DNA of 64,000 bases from CAWJPY01 sp963844865 (GCA_963844865.1 CAWJPY010000008.1:1-64000), one strand, 5' to 3'. Positions 1 through 8,826 are shown, counted from the stretch's first letter. The notes: a model not told the origin generated them from the sequence alone. Translations and numbers: made by a program.

Positions 1-343
1 CGCGGGAACGCCATGTCGGGCGCCCCGATCATCAGCGGCACGAACCAGTTGCCGAAGCCGCCGATCATCGCCGGCATGACCATGAAGAAGATCATGATCA
101 GCCCGTGCGCGGTGGTGAACACGTCGAATTCGTGCGGGCTGGGGAAGAACTGGATGCCGGGGTTCTGCAACTCCATGCGGATCGCGATCGACAGCAGGCC
201 GCCGATGACGCCCGCCATCAGCGCGAACACCAGGTACATCGTGCCGATGTCCTTGTGGTTCGTCGAATAGACGAAACGCCGCCATCCGGTCGGATGGTGA
301 CCGTTGGCCTCGTGCCCTGCGTGTGCAGCCGCGTGGTTGCCAT
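1..343 (-). CDS. ctaD: Cytochrome c oxidase subunit I (aa3 type), N-terminal part, frameshifted
   Basis: Catalytic subunit of the aa3-type terminal oxidase in the inner membrane; it reduces oxygen at the haem a3-CuB site. Only the first ~110 codons lie in the window; the rest is off the left edge. Seen: [20 protein letters not shown], then the first membrane segment and [19 protein letters not shown], all hallmarks of subunit I. The ATG at 343 and the conserved frame (from about 296 leftward) differ by one base; restoring one base near 334 gives [21 protein letters not shown], so the break is almost certainly a sequencing deletion. It follows coxB by 64 bp on the same strand, the usual rhizobial order. 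Confidence 0.93.
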
Positions 344-379
344 TGTTCTTGTCCCTTAGAACCTTGTCATCGTCGCTTT

Positions 380-411
380 ATTATATTCGATATATTGCTA
401 TGTGTTGTCAC
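380..411 (-). promoter_or_regulatory. Possible promoter in the coxB-ctaD spacer
   Basis: On the minus strand GTGACA (411-406, containing the coxB stop codon) is followed 20 bases later by a perfect TATAAT (385-380) in an otherwise AT-rich stretch that stands out in this GC-rich DNA. The 20-base spacer is longer than the ideal 17, so it may be a weak internal promoter for ctaD or just AT-rich spacer. Confidence 0.3.
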
Positions 412-1300
412 TTGCCGCCGCCGCCAGCGTCGTCGCGTGCGGCGCGCTGCGTCGGCTTGGCCGCGGCTTGGCGCACGGCGGTCGGCGTGATCGGCTCGGT
501 GCTGGCGTATTTCTTCTTCGCCTGCGTCGAGCCAGGCCGTGTAGTCCTTCTCGCTCACCACATGGACCACGATCGGCATGAAGGCGTGGTCGCGCCCGCA
601 CAGCTCCGAGCACTGGCCGTAATAGGTGCCGTCGCGCTCGGCCTTGAACCAGGTCTCGTTGATGCGGCCGGGGATGGCGTCGATCTTGATGCCGAAGGAG
701 GGCACCGAGAAGGAGTGGATGACGTCGGCGCCGGTGGCGAGCACCTTCACCACCTTGTTGACCGGCACCACCATCTCGTTGTCGACCGTCAGCAGCCGCG
801 GCTGGCCGGGCTTCAGGTCCTTGTCCTGCACCATCAGCGAATCGAATTCGAACTTTCTGGTCCGGATAGCTGTAGCTCCAGAACCACTGCTTGCCGGTGG
901 CCTTCACCGTGACGTCGGCCTTGGGGATCTTGAGCTCGAAGAACAGCAGGCGGAACGACGGCACCGCGATCGCCACCAGGATCAGCACCGGCACCACGGT
1001 CCAGATCATCTCGATCATGGTGTTGTGGGTGGTGCGCGAGGGCACCGGATTGGCGCGGGCGTTGAAGCGCACCATCACGATCACCAGCAGCGCCAGCACG
1101 AACAGCGCGATCGCGCCGATGATCCAGAGCAGGAAGTCATGGAACCAGATGATGTCGTCCATCACCGGCGTGGCGCCCGGCTGCAGGCCGAGCTCCCAGG
1201 GCTGCGGCTCGCCGGTGGTCGCGGCCAAGGCGGCGCCGCCGCCGCAAGAACGGTCACGCGCCGTGACCACGAATGCGATCAACCGCTTGAGCACCGGCAT
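408..1300 (-). CDS. coxB: Cytochrome c oxidase subunit II, two frameshifts
   Basis: Electron-entry subunit of the aa3 oxidase: two N-terminal membrane helices anchor a periplasmic cupredoxin domain that takes electrons from cytochrome c through CuA. Seen: start MPVLKRLIAF at 1300 with a signal-like segment, two hydrophobic helices (about residues 50-120), KQWFWSYSYPDQ, and the CuA ligand block YYGQCSELCGRDHAFMPI. The reading frame breaks near 855 (an extra A in the codons after PDQK; repaired it reads FEFDSLMVQDKD) and again near 528 (repaired tail QAKKKYASTEPITPTAV). Both look like sequencing indels. Length after repair (~297 aa) is normal for the family. Upstream of ctaD, as in other Rhizobiales. 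Confidence 0.93.
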
Positions 1301-1768
1301 CGTTTTTTGCGCTCCCTCGACGAGAAAACGGCCCTGGATACAAGGCTCCGTTTTGCCGCCCACCGCGGGACACGATGTTCGGCGCGGCCCGCTGAGCACG
1401 GCGTTTTGCCACGGGCGTGGCAGTTTTGGCTTCGTGCGGCGGGACGGGGGAAATCCCGGCTTCTCAAACCACAATTCCGCGCGCTGCCGCAATGCGCCTA
1501 TATTTCAGCCGCGCAATGCGCGCCTGCGCACAAAGGGCTCGCTTGCATAAACCCTGCCGCGCTTCGGCAAAATCCGGGAGCGCCGCATTTACGCCACGAG
1601 GACGGTGCCTGGATAGGGCCGTCAGGCGCGCCCGCGCGGGCCCCGGCCCTTGCTTGACAGGACCAGGCGGGCATGACCCAAGGGGCGAGCTGACATGCAT
1701 GGACGGGGCGGCGATTCGCGCCGGCGGCGGCAAGCGCCGGCCGCGGCCGCAGGCCAAGGGATTGAGCG
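1301..1768. other. Intergenic spacer between divergent coxB and ialB-like genes
   Basis: About 470 bp separate the divergent coxB and IalB-like genes. I see no convincing gene, RNA or complete promoter here. A TTGACA hexamer at about 1654 on the plus strand has no matching -10 box. Confidence 0.5.
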
Positions 1769-2318
1769 ATGGGCATTTTCCGGCACATCCGCAGACGGCG
1801 CTCGGCGCCGCGGCCAGGGCGGCCTGCTCGGCGATGCTGGCTGCCTGGCGCTGGGGCTCACGCTGGCGGCGCGCGCACCGGCCGCGGCGCAGGGCGCGGT
1901 CAAGTCGGTGCACAAGGACTGGCAGATCCGCTGCGATACCCCGCCGGGCGCCAAATCCGAGCAATGCGCGCTGATGCAGAGCGTGGTCGCCGCCGACCGC
2001 GCCAATGTCGGCCTGACCGTGATCGTGCTCAAGACCGCCGACCAGAAGAGCCGGCTGATGCGGGTGGTGGCGCCGCTCGGCGTGCTGCTGCCGTCCGGCC
2101 TGGGGCTCAAGATCGACAATGCCGACATCGGCCGCGCCGGCTTCGTGCGCTGCCTGCCCAATGGCTGCATCGCCGAGGTGGTCATGGACGACACGCTGAT
2201 CAAGAAGCTGCGCACCGGCAAGACCGCGACCTTCATCATCTTCCAGACGCCGGAGGAAGGCATCGGCTTCCCGATCAGCCTCGCCGGGTTCGCGGAAGGC
2301 TACGACCAGCTGCCGTGA
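1769..2318 (+). CDS. Invasion-associated locus B (IalB) family exported protein
   Basis: Small exported protein of the IalB family, widespread in Rhizobiales; exact biochemical role unknown. Seen: hydrophobic signal segment LALGLTLAARAPAAAQG, then mature domain VHKDWQIRCDTPPG, cysteines in pairs (CDTPPGAKSEQC, RCLPNGC), MDDTLIKKL and FQTPEEGIGFPISLAGF, the classical C-terminal block. The plausible ATG at 1769 (MGIFRHIRR) is in a different frame from the mature protein; a one-base indel between about 1790 and 1830 would join them. An alternative start at 1695 keeps one frame but gives an implausible arginine-rich leader. The coxB-proximal position matches rhizobial genomes. Confidence 0.82.
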
Positions 2319-2329
2319 GCCTCTTCCTG

Positions 2330-2378
2330 CACCCTCCCCACCCGGGTCGCGCGTAGGCGCGCCCGGGTGGGGAGGGTG
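2330..2378. repeat. Intergenic palindrome downstream of ialB-like gene
   Basis: Perfect 17-bp inverted repeat: 2330-2346 (CACCCTCCCCACCCGGG) and its reverse complement at 2362-2378, with further pairing in the loop. No T-run follows. It resembles the dispersed palindromic elements common between genes in Bradyrhizobium-type genomes, and may also act in 3'-end formation. Confidence 0.75.
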
Positions 2379-2491
2379 AAGCGCGCTGCCACGCGCTTCT
2401 CCCGCGGTGCAGGATTGTCTGGCACGGCCCTTGTCCCTGCTGGCAACGCCATTAGTGTGGCGCGTCAAGACAACGTGCGGGGGCATTTATC

Positions 2492-3380
2492 GTGAAGCTG
2501 GGGTTTGTCGGCCTGGGCGCGATGGGCGAATTGATCGTCCCGCGCCTGATGGCGGCCGGGCATGAGGTGACCGGCTGGAACCGGTCGCGCGAAAAGGGCG
2601 CGGCCGCTGATCGAAGCCGGCATGCGCTGGGCCGACACGCCGCGCGCGGTCGCCGCGCAGTCGGAGATCGTGTTCTCCATCGTCACCGACGCGCAAGGCG
2701 GTGCGCGGCCGTTGCGCTCGGCCCGGACGGCGTCATCGCCGGCCTCAAGCCGCGGCGGCATCTATCATCGACATGAGCACCATCGAGCCGGAGGAGAGCC
2801 GCGCCGTTGCCGCCGAATTCGCCAAGGCCGGCGCGATCATGCTGGACGGGCCGCTTTCCGGTTCAGCCGGTGACGGTGACGCAGGGCAATGCCTCGATCA
2901 TGATCGGCGGCGACGAGGACGCCTTCGAGCGCGTCAAGCCCGTGCTGCTGGCGATCGGCCCAAAGGTGACGCGCATCGGCGGCAACGGGCTTGCCTGCCA
3001 GATGAAGATCGCCGTCAACCTGCTGCTGATGGTCGAGGTGATCTGCTTCGGCGAGGCGGTGGCGCTGGCCGAAAAGGGCGGCGTCGACCGCGCGGTCGCG
3101 GTCGACGCCATCCTCAAGAGCGTCGCCGCCTCGCCGGTGCTCGGCTATCGCGGGCCCTTCATTCTCGAAGGCAACATGCCGGAGGTGCCGCTTGCCGACG
3201 TGACGCTGCAGCAGAAGGACATGCTGCTCGCGCTCAATCTCGGCCGCACGGCTCGGCAGCCCGGTGCCGCTCGCCGCCGCCGCCAACGAGATGATGAATG
3301 CCTGCCGCGGCCTCGGCATCGACGCCAACGATTTCGTGGTCGCGCACCAGGTCTATCGCCGGCTTGGCGGACAAGAATAA
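2492..3380 (+). CDS. NAD(P)-dependent beta-hydroxyacid dehydrogenase (3-hydroxyisobutyrate dehydrogenase type), multiply frameshifted
   Basis: Oxidises short beta-hydroxyacids or reduces semialdehydes with NAD(P); substrate not predictable. Seen: GTG start at 2492 and the Rossmann signature MKLGFVGLGAMG, the GWNRSREK region, DMSTIEPEESRAVA followed by MLDGPLSG (substrate-binding motif), GGDEDAFERVKPVL, the catalytic lysine block NGLACQMKIAVNLLL, and the C-terminal NACRGLGIDANDF ending at 3380. The frame changes at about 2605, 2695, 2753, 2863 and 3248; each piece continues the family alignment, so these are sequence errors, not decay. Repaired length ~295 aa, normal for the family. Confidence 0.85.
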
Positions 3381-3396
3381 GAATTGGAGGACAGTC

Positions 3397-3994
3397 ATGA
3401 GATCGCAAGGTGAGAAGATCGGCTCGGCGCTGGCCAAGGCCATCAAAGGCACGGCCGCCAAAATGAAAGAGGAAACGCCGGCGCCGAAGATGTATCGCAC
3501 GAATATGCGCGACGTGCCCAAGGTCGAAGGCCTCAAGCGCGAGGACGGCTGGGTCGACATGCAGGTGCAGTTCCTGATCGACAAGAAATCGGCCGGCGCC
3601 GACAACGTGGTCGGCTGGACCGTGCTCAAGCCCGGCGCCAGCCACGAAAACCACCGCCATCACAATTGCGACGAGTTCTTCATCGTGCTGAAGGGCAAGG
3701 GCCACATCTATCACCGAGCAAGGCCAGGAGCCGTCCGACGAAGGCGACGTGGTCTATTCGCCGCGCGACTGCTGGCACGGCTTCAACAACACCTCGGACG
3801 AAGACGTGGTGCTGGTCTGGGGCTGGATGGGCGCCGGCTCGATCGAGGATTCCGGCTACCAAGTGCATCCGGAGAGCCACAAGAAGTGGTCACCACAAAA
3901 AGATCGCTCGCGGCGCAGCCTCGGGCTCGCTTCACCCTCCCCCTTGTGGAGAGGGTCGCGAGCGAAGCGAGCGGGGTGGAGGTCGTTGCTTTAA
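3397..3994 (+). CDS. Cupin-domain protein, frameshifted
   Basis: Small single-domain cupin, probably metal-binding; no substrate can be assigned. Seen: ATG at 3397 with GGAGG seven bases upstream, a ~45-residue lead, then VVGWTVLKPGASHENHRHHN (first cupin motif with the metal-ligand histidines), DEFFIVLKGKGHIY, GDVVYSPRDCWHGFNN (second motif) and VLVWGWMGAGSIEDSGY. A frameshift near 3712 separates the two motifs and looks like an indel. The tail after HPESHKKW runs into an intergenic palindrome, so the true stop may be nearer 3895. It starts 17 bp after the dehydrogenase and may be cotranscribed. Confidence 0.8.
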
Positions 3995-4062
3995 CTCGCA
4001 TGACCCCCACCCCGACCGCCGTCGCTACGCTCCGGCGATCGACCCTCCCCACAAGAGGAGGG
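3933..4062. repeat. Rhizobial-type intergenic inverted repeat
   Basis: Arms at 3933-3957 and 4040-4062 (ACCCTCCCCCTTGTGGAGAG versus ACCCTCCCCACAAGAGGAGG on the same strand, pairing as CCCTCC..GGAGGG hairpins), around a GCGAGCGAAGCGAGCGGGGT core. This is the style of dispersed intergenic element seen many times per genome in Bradyrhizobium and relatives. It overlaps the apparent 3' end of the cupin ORF. Confidence 0.6.
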
Positions 4063-4084
4063 AAAGAAGAAGAGAGGACAGGCA

Positions 4085-4792
4085 ATGACAAACCCCTGGG
4101 ACGCGCCGCTGATCAAGAAAGGCATGACCGCGCAGCTTCCGCGCGCCGCGCGGCGCTCGCCGCCGGCGAGAAGCCGCTCGGCTGGAAGCTCGGTCTCGGC
4201 GCGCCCGCCACCATGGAAAAGCTCGGGCTCAAGGGACCGCTGGTCGGCTTCCTGATGCAGCGCGCGCTGTTGCCCTCCGGCAGCACCGTGTCGCTCAAGG
4301 GCTATCTTAAGCCGGTGGCCGAGCCGGAAATCTTCGTGCGCATGGCGCACGATCTGCCGGGCGGCGCCCGCCCGAGACGGCGCTCGCCGCGGTCAAGGAG
4401 ATCGGGCCGGCGATCGAGCTTGCCGATCTCGATCCGCTGCCGACGCCGGACAATCTCGACGCCGTGCTCGGCGGCGACATTTACCAGCGCCATGTCTTCT
4501 CGGCGACAAGACGCGCGCCGGGCGGCAGCCTGCGCGGCCTCACCTCGCGCGTCATGCGCCGCGGCGCGGAGGTCGCCGCACGAACGATCCGGAAGCGCTG
4601 ACCGGCAAGCTGCCGGAGTCGTCGCGCATATCGCCAACACGCTCGCCGCCTTCGGCGAGACAGCTGTCCGCCGGCGACATCATCATCACCGGTTCGATCA
4701 CCCCGCCGCCGATGATCGAGCCGGACGAAACCGAATTCACCCACGCGGTCGATCCGATCGGCGAGGTGCGCGTGACGTTCACGCGGGACTGA
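4085..4792 (+). CDS. 2-keto-4-pentenoate hydratase / fumarylacetoacetase-fold protein, multiply frameshifted
   Basis: MhpD-like member of the fumarylacetoacetate hydrolase superfamily; relatives hydrate 2-hydroxypenta-2,4-dienoate or decarboxylate oxalocrotonate in aromatic degradation. Seen: GEKPLGWKLGLGAPATMEKLG (MhpD signature), PLVGFLM, the metal-site region KPVAEPEIFVRMAHDLPGG, VKEIGPAIELADLDPLPTPDN, GDIYQRHVFL, and the C-terminal SAGDIIITGSITPPPMIEPD. Frames shift near 4135, 4363, 4500, 4575 and 4662; repaired length ~235-260 aa is normal. It stops three bases before the SET-domain ATG, so the two are probably cotranscribed. Confidence 0.82.
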
Positions 4793-4795
4793 GCG

Positions 4796-5170
4796 ATGCT
4801 GCTGGTCAAGACCTATCTCGATCGCAGCCGCATCCACGGCATCGGCGTGTTCGCCGCCGAACGCATCGCCAAGGGCGCCAAGATGTGGCGCTTCGTGGAG
4901 GGCTACGACCGCTGCTATTCGCTCAAGCAGTTCAGGAAGCTGCCGAAGCCCGCGCGCGATTTCATGAAGAACTACGCCTATCGTGTCGACGGCGAGGTGC
5001 TGTTCACGGTCGACAACGACCGGCACATGAACCATTCCGACAAGCCCAACACCGTCCTCAAGAGCGGCTACGTCATCGCCCGCCGCGCCATCCGCAAGGG
5101 CGAGGAGATCACCGTCGACTACCGCGAATTCGACCCGGCGCTGTGCGCGGCGTTCTTAAGCAAGAAATAA
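4796..5170 (+). CDS. Small SET-domain protein
   Basis: Stand-alone SET domain (124 aa), the fold of protein lysine methyltransferases; bacterial targets are unknown. Seen: RSRIHGIGVFAAERIAKG (N-SET), NHSDKPNT (NHxxxPN, the cofactor and pseudoknot motif), GYVIARRAIRKGEEITVDY (GEELxxDY-type catalytic motif with its tyrosine). The frame is intact, unusual for this end of the window. The ATG lies three bases after the MhpD-like stop. A role in protein methylation is family inference only. Confidence 0.82.
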   Translation: MLLVKTYLDRSRIHGIGVFAAERIAKGAKMWRFVEGYDRCYSLKQFRKLPKPARDFMKNYAYRVDGEVLFTVDNDRHMNHSDKPNTVLKSGYVIARRAIRKGEEITVDYREFDPALCAAFLSKK

Positions 5171-5195
5171 CCCCCAACCGTACTCCGCCGCGGCT

Positions 5196-5209
5196 TTGAT
5201 CGAGATCAA
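5196..5209. promoter_or_regulatory. FNR/FixK-type operator (TTGAT-N4-ATCAA)
   Basis: TTGATCGAGATCAA is a perfect dyad of the consensus recognised by FNR/FixK/CRP-family oxygen-response regulators. It lies about 100 bp upstream of the carboxymuconolactone-decarboxylase-like ATG, ahead of an AT-rich stretch (about 5230-5255) that could hold the -10 region. That placement suits activation under low oxygen. In Bradyrhizobiaceae the expected protein would be FixK2 or FnrN (inference). Confidence 0.75.
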
Positions 5210-5297
5210 TGGCGGGCGCCGCGCCGGCCTTTATATACGTATTAATGAATATATTTTCGCCCCCCGCGGGCCGCAAACGACAATGGAGACAGGCGAC

Positions 5298-5669
5298 ATG
5301 ATTAGCGACTGGTCGGAGCTCACCAAGGACCTGAAAGGCCTGATGCGCAGCCTGCGTGGCGATACGCCCGACGTCATGAAAGCCTTCTCCGGCCTGGCGC
5401 AGGCCGCGCTGGTGCCCAAGGCGCTCGACGGCAAGACCAAGGAGCTGATCGCCATCGGCATCTCGGTCGCCATCCGCTGCGACGACTGCATCGCCTTCCA
5501 CGTCAAGGCGGCGATGGAGCAAGGCGCCACCCGCCAGGAAGTGATCGATACGCTCGGCATGGCGATCTATATGGGCGCCGGTCCCTCGGTCATGTATGCG
5601 AGCCACGCCATCGAAGCCTTCGAGCAGTTCGCCAAGCCGGCGGTCGCGCCGGCCACGACGGCGGCCTAA
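5298..5669 (+). CDS. Carboxymuconolactone decarboxylase / AhpD-like family protein
   Basis: All-helical AhpD-like protein of 123 aa with the redox signature CDDCIAFHVKAAM (CxxC followed by H), as in alkylhydroperoxidase-type members; true decarboxylases lack the CxxC pair. A disulfide-reductase or peroxidase role is more likely than aromatic degradation. The ATG at 5298 is preferred over 5283 because GGAG (5285-5288) then sits at a normal ribosome-binding distance. The FNR/FixK box at 5196-5209 suggests induction at low oxygen. The frame is intact. Confidence 0.85.
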   Translation: MISDWSELTKDLKGLMRSLRGDTPDVMKAFSGLAQAALVPKALDGKTKELIAIGISVAIRCDDCIAFHVKAAMEQGATRQEVIDTLGMAIYMGAGPSVMYASHAIEAFEQFAKPAVAPATTAA

Positions 5670-5674
5670 GATTT

Positions 5675-5788
5675 CCCGTCATTCCGGGGCGCGGGCGTTA
5701 GCCCGCGAGCCCGGAATCCAGAGCAACACATTCAAGCTTGGCCCTGGATTTCGGGTTCGTCCGCCTTTGGCGGACGCCCGGAATAACA
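5675..5788. repeat. Bradyrhizobium-style intergenic palindromic element
   Basis: The outer arms are CCGTCATTCCGGGGCGCG and, about 100 bp on, CGCCCGGAATAAC, with a second internal pair (GAGCCCGGAATCCAGAG / CTGGATTTCGGGTTC). The pattern 'gtcattccggggcg...cccggaatcca...ggatttcgggttc...cccggaatgac' is a familiar high-copy intergenic repeat of Bradyrhizobium, Rhodopseudomonas and relatives, and supports the taxonomic call for this end of the window. Confidence 0.75.
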
Positions 5789-5980
5789 GCGGAGGGTGAC
5801 GCCGCCCTGCCGGTCAGCGCGCATGGAATGCTGCGCGCCGCATCCGCCGCGATGATGCCGTGCCAATGCCGCAATCGGACACGGGCCAATGCCGAGACCG
5901 TGAAGGGCGCCGCGGTTCTTGTGACGACAACGTTGATTGAACGTGAGTGGGCGCGTCGCGATAAGACGGTCAGCAAGTCA

Positions 5981-6259
5981 ATGCACTTGCCCCAAACACG
6001 GAGTCCAAAAATAAAGCTCGCTACCAAGTTCGCCACCGCCGCCCTGCTCGCTTTGTCGGCCGCCGCGCCGGCGCTCGCCACCGAGCCGGAGGCGCTCACC
6101 CTCGCCGAGCGCAACACCTACCTCTACAGCGCCGAAGCCCGCCCGGTCGCGCAGCACCTGCAGCAGCGCTCGGGCATCGAGGCTTTCGCGCAGGCGCCGG
6201 TCGCGTCGCCGGACGCCGGCATCAACGCCAACTACGGTACGCTCGCCATGGAGTATTAA
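5981..6259 (+). CDS. Small exported protein of unknown function
   Basis: 92-residue protein with a clear signal peptide (KLATKFATAALLALSAAAPALA, cleavage after ALA) and a short mature part with LTLAERNTYLYSAEARPVAQ and ending GTLAMEY. I do not recognise the family. The ATG at 5981 gives a longish lead; a start nearer 6009 in a neighbouring frame is possible because indels are frequent here. A strong terminator follows 35 bp after the stop. Confidence 0.6.
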   Translation: MHLPQTRSPKIKLATKFATAALLALSAAAPALATEPEALTLAERNTYLYSAEARPVAQHLQQRSGIEAFAQAPVASPDAGINANYGTLAMEY

Positions 6260-6293
6260 GCGTCCAATCCCCCTCCCCGACTTGGACGCAGAC

Positions 6294-6321
6294 AGAGGCC
6301 GCCGGAAGGCGGCCTCTTTTT
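6294..6321 (+). terminator. Rho-independent terminator
   Basis: A perfect 10-bp stem AGAGGCCGCC (6294-6303) pairs with GGCGGCCTCT (6308-6317) around a GGAA loop, followed by a T-run. It ends the small exported protein gene (stop 6259) and sits just before the converging sugar-porter gene. Confidence 0.88.
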
Positions 6322-6352
6322 GTCCCTTGCGCCGATGCTTTGCACAAACGGC

Positions 6353-7719
6353 TTAGGCCTGCTTGCCTTTGAGCGCGCGCGGATGCCGGCCGGCGTGCCA
6401 GTGCGCCTCGATTTCCTCCAGCGTGCGGCCCTTGGTCTCCGGCACCAGCGACCAAGTGAAGGCGAGCGCGCACAGCGCCAGCGCCGCATAAAGCCAGAAG
6501 GTGGCCGGCTTGCCGAAGGCGTCGACCAGGCTGAGGAAGGTGAGCGCGACCAAGAGATTAGTCGCCCAGTTGACGACCGTGGCGACGCTCATGGCGAGGC
6601 CGCGCGCGCGCAAGCGGATAGATCTCCGCGATCATCAGCCAGAACACCGGGCCCAGCCCGATGGCGAAGAAGCCGACATAGATCATGAGGCTGCCGGCGG
6701 TGATCCAGCCGGCGGCCGCCCCGCCCTGCCAGAGGAAGCCGCCGCCCAGCACGGCCAGGCTCGCCGCCATGCCGGCCTCGCCGACCAGCAGCAGCGGGCG
6801 GCGGCCGACCTTGTCGATTAGCCAGACCGCAACAAGCGTCGCCAGCACATTGACCACGCCGACGCCGATGGTGGCGAAGATGGCGGCATTGGCCGAGCCG
6901 AAGCCGGCGAACTGGAAGATGGTCGGCGCATAATAGATCACCGTGTTGATGCCGGTGACCTGCTGCAGCGCCGCCAGCGCCACGCCGACGATCAGCGGCA
7001 TGCGCAGGATCGGCGCTGAGCAGCATCGCGCAAGCCCGCGTGCTTGCGGCGCGAGGCTTGTGCGAATTTCGCGAGCTCGCGTATCGTATCGCGCCGCTGG
7101 CGGCGCCGGATGCGCGCGAGCGTGCGGCGCGCTTCCGCAAGGCGGCCGCGCATGACCAGCCAGCGCGGGCTCGGCGGCATCAGCAGGATGCCGAGGCCGA
7201 GCGCCAGCTGCCGGCACGGTGCCGAGCCCGAACATCCAGTGCCAGCCGCCGGGACGGGCGAAGGCGTAGTCGACCAGATAGGAGATGAGGATGCCGGACG
7301 GTGAGCGCGACCTGGTTGAGCGAGACCAGCGCGCCGCGGATACGCGCGGGCGCTATTTCGCACAGATAGAGCGGTGCCACGAAAGAGGCGATGCCGATGG
7401 CCGCGCCGATGAACAGGCGGCCGGCGATCAGCCAGGGCACGTTTTGCGCGAATGCCGTGGCGAGCGAGCCGGCCACGAACATGGCGGCATTGGCGATAAT
7501 GACGCCGCGGCGCCCGTAGCGGTCGGCGAGCGGTCCGCCGATCGCCGCGCCCACCGCGGCGCCGGCCAGCGCGATGCTGGTGACCACTTCCTGCAGCGCG
7601 GAGGAAAGCGCGAAATGCTGCTTGAGATAGAGCAGCGCGCCCGAGATCGCGCCGGTGTCGTAGCCGAACAGCATGCCGCCCAGCGCCCCGACACAGGCGA
7701 CGATATAGACAAAGGGCAT
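6353..7719 (-). CDS. MFS sugar porter (XylE/GalP family), multiply frameshifted
   Basis: Twelve-helix major facilitator of the sugar porter family, importing a sugar with protons. Seen: start MPFVYIVACVGALGGMLFGY at 7719, DTGAISGALL, loop motif GGPLADRYGRRGVI, PSPRWLVMRGR, the substrate-site helix ALQQVTGINTVIYYAPTIF, DKVGRRPLLLVG, and the C-terminal signature VPETKGRTLEEIEAHW. Frames shift near 7300, 7210, 7030 and 6607; all pieces line up along one ~455-residue porter, so the gene was probably intact in the organism. The sugar cannot be read from sequence. Confidence 0.87.
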
Positions 7720-7859
7720 GGATAATCCGTGCTTTTGGGTTCCCCCGGCGGTCAACGCGCGCGGACCGCTTTGGGTTTGCCGGCAGACCGCTACCCTCGC
7801 CAAATCGCCGCAAAACCCCTATCTGTAGGGGTTGAGGGCGTCCCATCCGGAGAACTATG

Positions 7860-8775
7860 ATGGATCCAGCCGTTGCTTCCCTCATCGATCGCGCCGGGCT
7901 CGACCAGGGCAAGGTCGCCAGGATCATCCGCGCGGCCTCGAGGGCGCCGACGACGGCGAATTGTTCCTGGAATACAAGCAGACCGAAATGCTGGTGTTCG
8001 ACAACGGGCGGCTGAAACAGGCGACCTACGACACCGCGCAAGGCTTCGGCCTGCGCGCCGTCAAGGACGAGGCGGTCGGCTATGCCCATGCCTCCGACCT
8101 GTCGGAAGCGGCGCTCGCCCGCGCGGCGGAAGCCGTGCGCGCGGTCAAGGGCGGCCACACCGGCAAATATGCCGAGGCGCCCGGCCGCAGCAACCGCAAG
8201 CTCTACGGCGACGACAATCCGCTCGAACTGCCGGCCTTCGACGCCAAGGTGAAGCTGCTGGAGGAGATCGACGCCTATGCCCGCGCCAAGGACCCGCGCG
8301 TGCGCCAGGTCACCGCCTCGCGTCGCCGCCACCTGGCAGGTGGTGGAGATCCTGCGCGCCGACGGCCGAGCTATCGCGACATCCGCCCGCTGGTGCGGCT
8401 CAACGTCGTCGGTGGTGGTCGGCGACGGCGACCGCCAGGAATCCGGCTCCTACGGCTACGGCGGCCGCGAATCCTATGAGCGCTTCATCACGCCGGAGGC
8501 CTGGCAGGGCGCGGTCGACGAGGCGGTGCGCCAGGCGCTGGTCAATCTCGACGCGGTGCCGGCGCCGGCCGGCGAGATGGACGTGGTGCTCGGCTCCGGC
8601 TGGCCCGGCATGATGCTGCACGAGGCGGTCGGCCACGGGCTCGAGGGCGACTTCAACCGCAAGAAGACGTCCGCCTTCGCCGGCCTGATGGGCCAGCAGG
8701 TCGCCGCCGGGCGTCACCGTGGTCGACGACGGCACCATGCAGGACCGACGCGGCTCGCTCTCGATCGACGACGAA
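7860..8775 (+). CDS. tldD: Metalloprotease TldD, truncated at a chimeric junction and frameshifted
   Basis: TldD partners TldE/PmbA in a heterodimeric zinc protease that degrades unfolded peptides and matures microcins. Seen: start after GGAGA at 7849-7853, LFLEYKQTEMLVFDNGRLKQ, GFGLRAVKDEAVGYAH, GRESYERFITPE, and the zinc site HEAVGHGLEGDFNRK (HExxxH), then VVDDGTMQDRRGSLSIDDE. The family continues with GTP and ~170 more residues, but at 8776 the sequence turns into adapter-like DNA. Indels lie near 7940, 8325, 8400 and 8707. tldD next to ialB-coxB-ctaD is the rhizobial order. Confidence 0.9.
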
Positions 8776-8826
8776 GCAATACGTGATGTTATGTGCCTGT
8801 TGCTTCGTTCGGTTACGAGTATTGCT
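8776..8826. other. Retained Oxford Nanopore adapter sequence at a chimeric read junction
   Basis: GCAATACGT at 8776-8784 equals the 5' end of the ligation adapter bottom strand. After a short noisy stretch come CCTGT, CTTCGTTC, GTTACG and TATTGCT (8796-8826), which follow the adapter top strand in order with only a few mismatches or inserted bases. An A precedes the first piece and the second ends in T, as dA-tail/T-overhang ligation predicts. The adapter sequence is recalled knowledge; the match was made by eye. Confidence 0.9.
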
